A DNA stretch of 64,000 nt, taken from positions 620,001-684,000 of the forward strand of contig JAQGEQ010000020.1 in assembly GCA_034620365.1 (NCBI GenBank), written 5' to 3'. This DNA is from Pegea sp. RAD2-039 (taxonomy: Eukaryota > Chordata > Thaliacea > Salpida > Salpidae). Numbering within the stretch: the first letter of the stretch is position 1; the number at the start of each line of letters is the position of its first letter. Both the position numbers and the translations under genes were made by a program. The notes beneath the pieces were generated by a model. The model ran no database searches. It was given only the letters and a program-made list of their open reading frames with translations, and was not told the DNA's origin. This document shows, in pieces, positions 1 through 11,320 of this stretch.

Positions 1-1587
1 GCTGAAAGTTTCGCTGGTCAATGTTAATCTGATTAAAAACTTGAAGAACAACCAGTACATGATTACAGAGAGTACAGCCTTTTCAATAGAGTTACCACAA
101 CTTGGAATTTTCTTCCCAACTTTATCACTTTATACAGTCATCTTATTGAACAACCATGTTTTATAATTAACTTAAAAATTTTATGCTTCGAACAAATTTG
201 TTTACAAGTGATATTTCACGTTTTTAGATTTATACTGTTTCTTCATTTTTTTTATCTTTTTAATCTTAACCATGCTTTACTTGTTTCTTCGCTGTGTTCT
301 GGCTGTTTTACAATTCTTATCTTCAAATGTGTTGTTTGAGATTCTTTATTTGCATATACCAATTATATGCAGCTATGTATTAAACCATAAATATCTAAGT
401 GCTGTTTTTCTTTATCATACCTCCTGATACCTTTCTTGATTTATGTCATGACCGAAGTACTTCCAACGAGCTTAAAATCAAACCACTAAAACTGACGTTC
501 TGGTAGAAATAAATCCATTTTTCAGCATTCTTTTCAATAGTATTTATTTATCTATTTAATGCGTAGTTGAGAGTGATGAACTCAGCAGCTCTTATAGCGG
601 ATAATATATATAGTAAGTGGACTAAGTAGAAGCTACTCAATGAAATCTTTTGTATCAAAGCACTACGAAAGCACCATAAACATTGCATGAAAACACGAGT
701 TTTTCATATTATTTGACGCTATATTACTTTTGGTTAATCCAAAGATAGAATGACAAAGTTTTGGTGGTGTAGCTCGAGGTAAGACTTTTTAAAGAGCTAA
801 GCTTTTACTTCAACTGAACTATATCCAAATGTTGTACAAACTTTATTAATTCAAGAAATGTTCTTCTTCAAGCCATTTTGAAGTCAACTATTAGTTAATT
901 AGTTATTTCTAAAATTGAGTCTAAACCCAACAAGCTGATAGATGTAAATTACATTTACTCATCCGCTAACCATGACGTTAATTGTCTACATCATCATTAT
1001 ATTGCTAATTTGCTTTGTTTTAAAGTTAAACATTTTACAATTGAAATAAAATTCTTCATTTTATAGTAGTAAATGCAACTTCTTAATTTTTTCTTGTAAT
1101 TTTATAGTAAGGAGTAGTATTTGATTATTTTACATTTCTTACAAATTTTGAAAAAATAAATTCTAAAACAAATGGATATCAACTTTAAGTTACATCTTTA
1201 AAATGAACGTAAATAATAGAAATTGAAATTAAAATATTTAGTGAGTATATACAGCTTCTTTTGGCTAAGGTGTATATTTTAACAAAATTTTAGATTCGTT
1301 TTGTTAACTCTAACGTGAAATGGTCGCTAAAAAATCATTAAAATGCTTTTTATCAATTTGTTTATGACCATATAACAAATAAACGGTTGAGTCTGTTGTT
1401 AGTTTTTATAAAACATTACATAGTAATCGGCTTACAAATTCTTATAAGCATTAGGAATGCGATTATTTCTTTAAAATCATTGAATTAAAAAACAATAAGA
1501 AATTAGTTTTTTTCAAATAAAGAACACTTTAAAAATTGGTGTCTTTCTTTATTAAAACAATAAAGAAGATGATAAATAGAAAACATT
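1..1587. other. AT-rich stretch, no gene recognised
   Basis: I see no convincing open frame, splice-linked exon or RNA gene here. The sequence is AT-rich with many short homopolymer runs. A short stretch near 100-125 resembles wording also found at 51100 in an RTE-like remnant, but it is too short to call. Confidence 0.4.
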
Positions 1588-1648
1588 TTATTAAAAAATA
1601 GAAAACTTTAAAGAAAAAACAATATGACATAAAAAACATTGAAAAAGA

Positions 1649-2098
1649 TTAAGTGTTTGCATACTTTTCAAACCTTTTCTGACTGTAGACACACTGACAG
1701 TATCTGGGGATCTTAAACTCTTTTTTCGAGTCAATTTGAAGTCTTATTTTTTCAAAAACTGGAATATTTTTCAATCCTGGTAATGTAATCTTATTTCTTG
1801 GATTTAAACACTTCGGTTTACAAACTGTAATCCAAATACTTTCTCTCTCAAGATCATGGCATCTAAATTGATATTCTAAGTATGGGGATGTTGTTTCATC
1901 GTTCTCCAAGACCTTTTTACATTCTGTGCATTTTGACAAGATTAGTTTTCTTGTTTCACTTCTCAACTTATGAAGTTGACACTTGCTAGCATCTAAATTT
2001 CTTAAATTTGCCTTTTTAGCATTACAATAATTCCAGTTTATAATAACAGTGAATAAAATAAAAAACCGTAAAGAAACTCTTCGTCTTAAACAAGACAT
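1649..2098 (-). CDS. Small secreted cysteine-rich protein, unknown family
   Basis: A single-exon frame encodes 149 residues. A hydrophobic segment at about residues 10-27 (RFFILFTVIINWNYCNA) looks like a signal peptide. The mature part has eight or so Cys in a pattern that recalls cystine-knot or other disulfide-rich ligands: single Cys, CTEC, RC, CKPKC, and CQC close to the C terminus. Basic residues are abundant. It is preceded by a TATA box (2146-2153) about 50 bp upstream and followed by an AATAAA on the minus strand at about 1588-1593, so it has the layout of a short intronless expressed gene. I do not recognise the family; a cystine-knot growth factor or neurohormone is possible but unproven. 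I chose the first Met because it directly precedes the signal peptide. Confidence 0.7.
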   Translation of the reverse strand: MSCLRRRVSLRFFILFTVIINWNYCNAKKANLRNLDASKCQLHKLRSETRKLILSKCTECKKVLENDETTSPYLEYQFRCHDLERESIWITVCKPKCLNPRNKITLPGLKNIPVFEKIRLQIDSKKEFKIPRYCQCVYSQKRFEKYANT

Positions 2099-2145
2099 GT
2101 TGCCCTGAATTACTTCTGTTAAATAGTTCTACTAATTGCTACACT

Positions 2146-2153
2146 CTTATATA
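2146..2153 (-). promoter_or_regulatory. TATA box of the small secreted protein gene
   Basis: Read on the minus strand this is TATATAAG, placed about 48 bp upstream of the ATG at 2098. A normal 25-30 bp spacing would put transcription start near 2118, giving a 5' leader of about 20 nt. Confidence 0.5.
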
Positions 2154-2159
2154 AACACA

Positions 2160-5080
2160 ATTGAGAGAAAAAGTTAACACATTTTACTTTTTTCAAACTG
2201 ATTACATTGAGTTGTTTTAATTTTTTCTCCCAAATCTAGTTATAAATTTTTCTGCTGTTTAACTATTTTAAAATGATCCAGAAAACCCCTAATTATACTA
2301 TCGGGTTTAACTTCAATAGTTGTAAAACATGAATAGAGAAAAGAATCTAAATCAATTTAGTATTGAACAAGCGGTAGGCGTTGTAGTTGAAAAGTAAATA
2401 CTTTCAAAAATATTGTCTTTTTGTTCCCACTCACTATCAGCTTTAATTATGTTTTATTTCTTAATTAATACTTCACAGTTTAAGAAAACATTCGAATGAA
2501 TTTTAACTGTCAGTATTTCAATTTAAACAAAAATTAGATATTGCGTTTTATTTGATTACTTTCAATAAAGTTAAATTTTCTAATTAAGTTTTTGGTTGTT
2601 GAAGTTTTTTTTCTCAATGTTGTTATTATCTTAAATCTATTTTTAACGTAATATAATAATCATGATCTATAACAATCAATGAGAAAAAATAAACATTTTT
2701 TTCTCCATTTGTCTACCTCTGCTCATATAATAATATCTTATTGGTATTATTTGAAATGCTAATTGCCACCACATAAAAACCCAAAAATCTGTATTTTAAG
2801 ATAATTTGAAAAAAATAATCGAGCCAAAACGTTTTGTTTACAAAAAACTTTCATATAAGCTACTACAAATATATATCACTCTTAAAGTCAATTTGCATAA
2901 TCAATATCTGCTTGTCGATGGTGTCGCATTGTTAAAAACATTTTCAAAGTAAAAATGTTTTTTAAATTAGTCTAGATTATTTTTTATTTCTACAGAATTG
3001 CAAATTTTATCTAAACGAATAATGGTAATGGTAAATAAAGATTAGTAGTATCAAAAACCTTTGAAAACTTTGATGAAGTTAGTTGAATTTAGGAAATATC
3101 TACAAGTTACACCTTATTAACTTTTTATAAAGAAATAACTTTATTGCTAGCTATAATCTCAAAATATAGCTTAGAAAGTTTGTCATAATAATTTTTTGTA
3201 TATTATATTTTGCATCTTTACAAAATCAATCTTGTGGAAAGTTAAACTATTGGTTCATTATGAGTTGACAACGATAACTTTACATCACTGAAAGTAAATA
3301 GGCAAGTTTATTTGATAGACAAAACCATTATCAGTCAATTTTGTCTTCTTTTAATCTTTTAAAGTAAAAATTACTGATTGTTTTTAAAAGCTGCTGCTAT
3401 TATAGGGTTTTTAATACTCTTTCTTCTTTGCAGCAATTCTAAAAGCTTTTTTTTAAATTTAAGAAATATATATATTAAAAAAATGTTTGCTTCATACTGA
3501 AAGTAATACCTTTATACAAGTATTTATTAAAAACTGCAACGTATTTCATATGACATCAAAGTCAAAGAATTATTGCAAAAAATAGTATGCAAAATTAAAA
3601 CTATTTTAGATAATGTCAGCAAACTCTCTTAATAAAGAACAAATACATGTACCCCGAAAAATCGAGTCATATAAGAAATATGTATGAGATAAAGTAATAC
3701 TAAAAGTTTTATTACTTAAACTTGTTAAAGGTTCTAGTAGAAAAGAACTTAACGAGAGTGTTATTAACCGCTCAATAACAGACCTAAATTAAATTAATTT
3801 ATAGGTAAAGTTTTTTTTAGATGATAAAAATAAACTTTTAAATACATTTTACTATTTTTAAGTTGATTCGAATCAATGTTTTAACAGCAAATGAGGAATT
3901 CAATTTTTTGAGTGAAATTTAAAGTGGTTATAAGAAAAATACCAAGTCTACTTTGACAAAAGAAAGAAATTATCAAAGATGTAAAACATTTGATAAATTA
4001 GCTAGATATTGATCGGTAAAATAATTAATTTTTTACTTCCAATAATAATTTGTCGGATGAACATTTTTTTATTAAATGAAATGGTCTAGCTTTTTAAGTT
4101 TAAATATATTTATCTTGAATTCAAATATCTACAGTCATTTATTTATCCAGAATTTTGCTTCATCAGAAAATCCTTAGTAACGTTTTTCATGATTGCACAA
4201 ATTTAAATGAATAAAATTAATATTACAATAGTCAAAAACGAACTTTGCAAAGTTATTTATTGAATGAGTAAATTATAATTAATTAAATATTACTTAACTT
4301 TATCAACAAACATAAATCAAGTACTATTTAAGAACTTGAGGAGGTGTTTGTTTCTCTAGTAACGAAGGAGTTTTCACAGCTTTGTCAATTTGGTTTGAAA
4401 AACAATAAATATTTTTGATGGATGAGTACAATTCATTTCTCACAACCTTTTAATGAAATAGCTTTATATTTCAATTTGTATTTTCATTTGATCAAATAGT
4501 GAATATATTTGGTACTTGCCTATTTAATCTAATTATTAAACCTATTCACAAACAAATTTTCAGCTTTTCTATGAAACAAATTTGTATCTTTTATTTTTTT
4601 TCTTGACACATACATAACCATTTAATGTTTATTCTGCCAAAAAATCCTTTTACTATCAATCAAAAGAAAATTCTAATAAGTCAATCTTCAATCTGAGAAT
4701 TTAGGATAAATTTAAAACATGTTTCTTAATTTAAGCTTTTTATTAGAGTGTGCTTGATGTTTGTGATAAATGTTAAGTTATTTATATTATTTATACATAT
4801 ATTTATTTATATATTATATACATTTATAGTTTAAATCGATTATAAACTATTTATAACAGATTGTGAGGATTCAAATATACTTTCTTCATCTTAATTATTA
4901 CAGCATTCACATATCCATTCAAACTGAAATAAGATATTAAACATTACAAACAATTTCAATTGTTTTGCCTGATACAGACTCAATCTATCGGATATTCATT
5001 ATCATATTATATTTACATCAAGCATTCTCAAAAATTAATTATTAATCATGAGGTAAAATTTGTGACATTCAGACGTAAAA
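2160..5080. other. Intergenic AT-rich DNA, nothing recognised
   Basis: No frame longer than chance and no exon with matching splice sites was found. The segment around 4790-4815 is a run of TATTTATA-like simple sequence. Confidence 0.4.
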
Positions 5081-5540
5081 TTGAAAATGGAAAGTTTTTA
5101 TATAATTAAATTTGTTGTCTAAATACTTGAAACGTGTTAGTGTAACAGCACAATAAAACTTCGATTTTTGATACTGTGAGACTGATTCTAACCCTTAGTA
5201 GAGCCAAAAACGTTGATGAAAATCTAGTTGAGTCTTTTAATCTATAGGACTCTTAGAAGAAAACTTAAACTCATGACAACTTGTCTTATAGATATGAGCT
5301 CATTGGTCGAGATTGTTTAAGTTTTGACTGCTGCTAGCAGCTGGAAACGAAGCACCTTGCTTTAATAGTTTCTTAAAAAGTAAAGTAGTGAAAATGAACC
5401 AACAAGGAAACAAGTTGTTTGTTTAATTTAATTTTTATATTCTTAACAAATTTTGGTTAGTCATTTTATCTTTGATATTTTATTTTCAACTTTATACTCA
5501 TAAATTTGGAACAAATTACATTTAAATTTAGTTTTTGTCA
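5081..5540 (+). repeat. Dispersed ~460-bp repeat, copy 1
   Basis: Starting at TTGAAAATGGAAAGTTTTTA this segment recurs nearly unchanged at 8461-8920, 3380 bp away in the same orientation, with only scattered substitutions and a few single-base indels. Similarity stops abruptly on both sides. I see no terminal inverted repeats and no coding frame. It contains the 12-bp palindrome GCTGCTAGCAGC. It is probably a short non-autonomous mobile element or a local duplication. Confidence 0.85.
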
Positions 5541-5872
5541 AATAATGCATCATACTAATTTCAACTTTATTGATTTTGTAAAATTAATCAGCTATCCATT
5601 TTTAATAACTAAATTGATTTATCGTCTAGTATGCAAATTTATTTAGTTATTATGCAAACAAATATTTAATCATTTTTAACCAAGTTACTTAGTTAGTTTA
5701 TCATTTTAAGTAAGATAATAGAAAAGAATTAAGTTGGTTAATGCATTTATTTTGTTTCGTAAATCAAGTTAAATTAAAAGTTAAGAATTATTCTTCTTAT
5801 TATTTCAATATATTTACGTTACGTCTTATGAAATAATATGATATCAAGCTTTTCCATGTACAGTTGCTTGCT

Positions 5873-6683
5873 TTAAACTCGTTTGTAGTAATGTTTTGCA
5901 GTACACTTCCCATTATCAAAATCAGTTACCTAAAAATATAATTCTAAGTTTTAAACTTATTTATGAAATTAGCAACTTTAATTGAAATAAAATCAATTAT
6001 TATTTGACATTTTTATTTTGAGATTTATAAATTATGTCAGTATAAATTTTAGCAAGGGGTTGATCTTTTAGTCAATAAATAGAATTATAAAAGACCTTAC
6101 TAAAAAATGATAATGATGGAAGTTTATATCAGTTATAAGAAGTTAAATTGAAATATTTTTTTATACTTACATCGACTATTTCATCTTTTGTAGCTGTTCG
6201 AATATACTTGTGGTGAATTCCTTTATGATCAAACTCAAATCTCACAATTGTCTTTTCACTATTCTCATACACTGGATATATCTTTAAAAGAAATGGTAAA
6301 TAAATAAACCAATTTTAGTCGAGTCTTCAAATTACTTTGGCTTTTGTACCATCTCCCATATCAAATTCACTTTCACCACCAACATTAACGAGAAATTCTT
6401 GATTCCATTCGCCTCTTGAGTAAACCTCTACATGCGAATCAGCATTTTTATCAGTAATTACCATGGTAGGAGTATGTGCTTTCATTTGCTCATACATTTC
6501 ACCCCACCCTACATAATAAAATAATAAAATTTGAAAAATAAAATGATGTCATTACATAAATATGTTGAGTTGTACTAGTTATTGTGAGTTAGTTTATCTA
6601 AATAATAACTAACCAACATAAGTCATTTGTTCTTTTTCATTTTCAACTTTGTATCTTATCCAAGATCCAGCGAAAGCAGACAT
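5873..6683 (-). CDS. Fatty-acid-binding protein (FABP), four exons
   Basis: Cytosolic carrier of fatty acids or other lipids (ten-stranded calycin barrel). Exons in coding order are 6614-6683, 6336-6508, 6171-6281 and 5873-5929; phases agree and give 136 residues, the usual FABP length. The protein opens MSAFAGSW, matching the FABP F-x-G-x-W start, and ends HYYKRV, matching the family Y-x-(K/R)-V end. Exon 2 is 173 nt, the classic FABP second-exon length, and introns fall at the canonical positions. The Arg expected two residues before the last conserved Tyr (the R-x-Y carboxylate motif) appears as His, so ligand binding may differ. A minus-strand AATAAA lies at 5746-5751. A second, opposite-strand FABP sits at 11321-13137. 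Confidence 0.92.
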
Positions 6684-6709
6684 ATTTAATCCTACCTTTA
6701 TATAAAAGT

Positions 6710-7440
6710 GTTCCTCAAATTAAAACAAAAAAGTAAATTTTACATTACATTATGGACACATAAGGTTTAAAGCTATTTTATATATGTTTGAATGGCTTGT
6801 TGCTCACTGCTTTGACTCTTAGCTACAAATTTCTCCTACTGAGTATTTTTTTAATTGATAATCAAACCTGTGTAAGATATCATCAGTAATAAAATTATAA
6901 TATTTACTTAATACCGTATTCTATGAAACAAAAATATAAATATCTTATCTTGTTGGCTTACAAACTAAATTATAAAAAATCTTGAGTGCTTCAAAGTCGA
7001 ATTAAAAATAAACTATTTGCTAAAGCCTCTAAAGTCAGTCTAATAACACAGCATAATTGTAATTAGACAAGTGCAACGCTGAAATCTAATTTAATAATTT
7101 TAAAGATATCTTTATATTTGTACTTATTCAAATAGATTTTTTTCTAAAAATTGAAACAGCAAATATTGGTTTGCGCTTACAAGGAGCGTCAGTTGAATTC
7201 GTATTGAAAGGGTTGACTTAATACTAAAAGATTTTTATAATATAGCAAATAACACACCTTTGTATTCGTTTTCTTTATGTTTAAATCAGATTGTATCAAA
7301 AATCAGAGTGTTGTAATTGAAGTTAAAATAGAAAATTGTTTAAGGTATATTAAGAAGTCATTTTTTTTAATTTATAACTTCAACGTTTAAAAAAAGATGT
7401 TTTTTATTCAACATTATTAAAAAGTTTAACTAACTGCAAT
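6710..7440. other. Intergenic, nothing recognised
   Basis: AT-rich DNA upstream of the minus-strand FABP gene. A TATATAAAG at about 6698-6706 lies very close to the ATG and may or may not be its promoter. No other gene is visible. Confidence 0.35.
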
Positions 7441-7486
7441 GAGATGGACTATTGATCAAGTTGATTGGACCCATTGTGTTTTGTAG

Positions 7487-7554
7487 ACGTGGATTGAATC
7501 CCACTTTGTCAAAGATATGACCCACGGTGCTCTATTGCGCCACCTACCGAGCGC
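7487..7554 (-). repeat. tRNA-like (SINE head) sequence
   Basis: On the minus strand this reads GGTGGCGCAATAGAGCAC, close to a tRNA A box, followed about 30 nt later by GGGATTCAATCC, close to a B box. The arms do not form a full cloverleaf, so this is best read as a tRNA-derived SINE promoter. The surrounding 7440-8160 is less AT-rich than its neighbours and is probably repeat-derived. Confidence 0.5.
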
Positions 7555-8460
7555 AGAAAATACCTTCTCAACTATGAGTGAATACTTTGTTGTTACCTCA
7601 AAAAATCAAAGGCTATAAAAGTCAACCCAGATAGAAAATCTAAAATCCATTGACTTTAATGTCACTGTCCCAAGTCACTGATTGGCGTAAGTAGATTTAC
7701 AGATTAGTTCAGCACACGCTACTATCCACTAAAATCAAAACCAATATGCATGAATGAGAGTAACATATTAGTCAAAATACATATCGAATCTTACCATGAG
7801 GGTGGCGGAATATAACATATATAAGTCAAATTCAAGTTTCTGCTTATTGATGGTACAGGGTATGAGTGGTTCTCGCCGTTAATGCTGAGAAGACAGCAGC
7901 AAAAAGCAGAAAAAAAAACTAAAATCGAAAAGATTAGGGAAGATATTGCAGCAGATCATCTCAAATGGCATTTCTACTCTGCAAACAACTAAAAGGTAGA
8001 GAAGAAAACGAACATTAAAGAAAAAGAAGAAACCCAAAAAATGTTTCTTGTTTTTTTGTACTTTACTTTGTTTTGTTCTGTTTTTGACAGTACTTCTGTA
8101 TCATAAATAGCATGGTCGTTTCTGGCTGAAGTAGGCTATTTTCTATCTACTAGAGTTAATTTATTTATTATTTTTATTAATTTGTAGATTGATTGTGATA
8201 AATTTTTCACTATTTGCTTTTATAAGATTTCAACAAACTGTTATCAAATAAATCATAATACTGATAGGTATTTTCTTTTTTATAAATATTACAGTATCTC
8301 TCTTATCAAGTAAACAATCCAACCAAATAAATGAGCCTCTACCAAAGAAACAATAATGAGAAATTCTTAGTTGTGTCTTACTGTTACGTTGATTCAAGTT
8401 TTTGGATCAAAACTATTCAAAAATTTATTAGTTGAAATATTCGATATTCTAATTGTCAAA

Positions 8461-8920
8461 TTGAAAATGGAAAGTTTTTATATAATTAAATTTGTTGTCT
8501 AAATACTTGAAACACGTTAGTGTAACAGCACAATAAAACTTCGATTTTTGATACTGTGAGACTGATTCTAACCCTAAGTAGAGCCAAAAACGTTGATGAA
8601 AATCTAGTTGAGTTTTTTAATCTATAGGACTCTTAGAAGAAAACTCAAATTTATGACAACTTGTCTTATAGATATGAGCTCATTGGTCGAGATTGTTTAG
8701 GTTTTGACTGCTGCTAGCAGCTAGAAACAAAGCACCTGCTTTAATAGTTTCTTAAAAAGTAAAGTAGTGAAAATGAACCAACAAGGAAACAAATTGTTTG
8801 TTTAATTTAATTTTTATATTCTTAACAAATTTTGGTTAGTCATTTTATCTTTGATGCTTTTATTTTCAGCTTTATACTCATAAATTCGAAACAAATTACA
8901 TTTAAATTAATCTTTGTCAG
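8461..8920 (+). repeat. Dispersed ~460-bp repeat, copy 2
   Basis: This is the second copy of the element at 5081-5540, in the same orientation. The two copies share the run of sequence including AACAGCACAATAAAACTTCG and the GCTGCTAGCAGC palindrome, and diverge sharply after about 8920. Confidence 0.85.
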
Positions 8921-11311
8921 ACATTAAGATCATTTTATCGTTATCTTTTTATTTAGTTAAATAGCTAGACTTTTTAATAATCAATGTAATAAGCTGTTAG
9001 TTATTCAATTTATATACGTAATAATAAGTAGTTTTTTAAACTTGTGTTTTAAGGTAAGGGGAAATATTGAATTAAACTTTAAAATATTTTAATAAATTCT
9101 TTCACATTGCGTTCTAATTTAATTTTTACATTTTCAGCTGAAAGTTTATTTGATGTTTTTTCAAAAATTTATTTTCTCAAAGCAATTATAATTGATATCA
9201 ATTTTATATTTATAAAAATTGAATGAAGTTTCTTATAAAAAAAATCAACTATAATTTAATTTTAATATATTATTTTAAAGGGGAACCAAGTTTGGTTTCG
9301 AAAGATTATCAACGTTACTCGAGAAGTTCCAAAATAAAATGTTTAATAAGGATCAGTAAAAATAGATTTGCTTTGATAAGTGGAGAAGCAAATAAATAAA
9401 TTCATTGAGCAGGGTTGTTTTTAGAATCCTGGAGTAAGAAGATGTATGTAGTAGTGATCCTAGATATAAGATAAAAGATAATTCATCGCTATTGATCTGA
9501 GAATGAAGATTGATTTATGAATTCTCTGAAATCGTTCAAAAGAGAGTAACTGACAAAGTATACATCATATTTTTTGTGTGATTACTTTTACGAAATGAAT
9601 TTTACTTTTCTTCCAGAAGTTAACTTATTGAAATTTATTTACAAAATCTTTTTCAAAAAAGCTGATAATAATTTACAACAATTTGAACAAAATTGAAATT
9701 CTCATTAGGTACTTCAACTTGATGTTTTAGCATTGATTTCCAATAAAATTGTCTTTTTTACTGTAAGTACCATTCAAAGTACCTTTTACTTTTTAAAAAT
9801 TACTTCAAGGGCATAAATTTTTGGTTACTTACAAAAACCGTTTGCACAAACTAGAAATTTACAACTCACAGCTCATATAAGCTCTCTTTTACTTTTAAAT
9901 AGTAAAGCCTCTATAAAAAATCCGGATGTAGATTTTATTTATTAATAATATACATATTTCATCCATTTAAATTTAATTTCAAGACCAAGATTAGATATAA
10001 TTTTACTTTAAAATCACTTCAAAAATGTTTAGTAATGTAAAAATAAACCAGCTACAACTAAAACTAAAAAAATATGATTAAAACTATTCTACAATGACAG
10101 TCAGTAAACACTTAAAATAATATTAAACAGCATAAAAAGAAATATAAGCTTTTAAATTGTTACCAAATTCAAAATTTATCGATTTGATATAAATCTATTA
10201 TCTAGTAATGATATCTATTTGAGATATCAACAGTACTTGAGATTTATAGAAATATTTGTTTATTTCAACATTCAAAATAAAATTTTCCTGAACTAACATT
10301 TATTCTATAAAAATCTATATTAGCTGCCGTAATAATATTTGTACTATTGCAAATTGAGAAGAAACTTAAGTATTTAAGTTGTCTTAAATATTTATTTCAA
10401 TTAAATCATTAAATCTTAAATCATTTTTGTTTTAATAATAGTTTGCTTTGTAATTTCATCTGCAAAAATAAAAAAAAAACTTCAAATTTCAATAATACAT
10501 TTGAACTTTAAGTTTAAGACGTTTAAACTTCTCAAGAATATACTTTAAATTATTATAATAAAATTTGAAGGTACTGGCGTTGTTTAGAAAACGGATGTAT
10601 AAAATAAGTTTTTAGGTATTACAATTGAATATCGCGTAATTTTAAAAGGTCTTTACCTTCAAATATACAATATGTTACTTATAAAAAAGCTTTGGCTTTT
10701 CATAATTTGATTCTAAATTTTAAATTGTTAAGCTCTCAAGTTAAACAAAAAAAGAAAAAAGTAAAAGTTTAAAATACTTCGTCTATTAAATACAAAATGT
10801 ACCAATTTGTAAGTTGTAGGTTCAACGTTTTCAGTAGTTAATTTTACTCAAGTTAAGTTTTTTATTTATACTTAAGATTTATATAATTTTCTCTTTTTTT
10901 CAATATTTTTATGTTCATTAAATCTAGGCTAGTAATCTTTTTTCAGTTCCCGCAGTGATTCTGAGAAATTGTTTTCTCTTGAGTAAAAAAAACCTATCTA
11001 CCTTAACTGATATCTAGATGTTCGTTTAACAGAAAAATAAAACAATCTCTTTTAACTTTGAGTATTTTTACAAATTTGACAACTTTTATTGTAAAAACTG
11101 TGAACAAGTTTTTGAGAGGAATTTTTACGTTTATTTTAGCTTTTTAGTCCTCTTTCGGCTTAGGACTGTTTAAGGCTATGCACAAAAGCTCTAAATTGGT
11201 AAGGTTGATTGTAATATTTCAACCAAACACAATATAGTTACAATTTAACATCATCTAAACGGTGCATAATGTTTTTCAGTAAGGTTAAGTTTATCAATAA
11301 TCAAGTATCAT
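8921..11311. other. Intergenic AT-rich DNA, nothing recognised
   Basis: No exon with a usable frame and splice sites was seen between the repeat and the plus-strand FABP gene. Confidence 0.4.
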
Positions 11312-11320
11312 ATGTTTGAA

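Noticed and set aside
5331..5342. GCTGCTAGCAGC palindrome as a regulatory operator
   Set aside because: It lies inside a dispersed repeat and there is no gene beside it that it would plausibly control.
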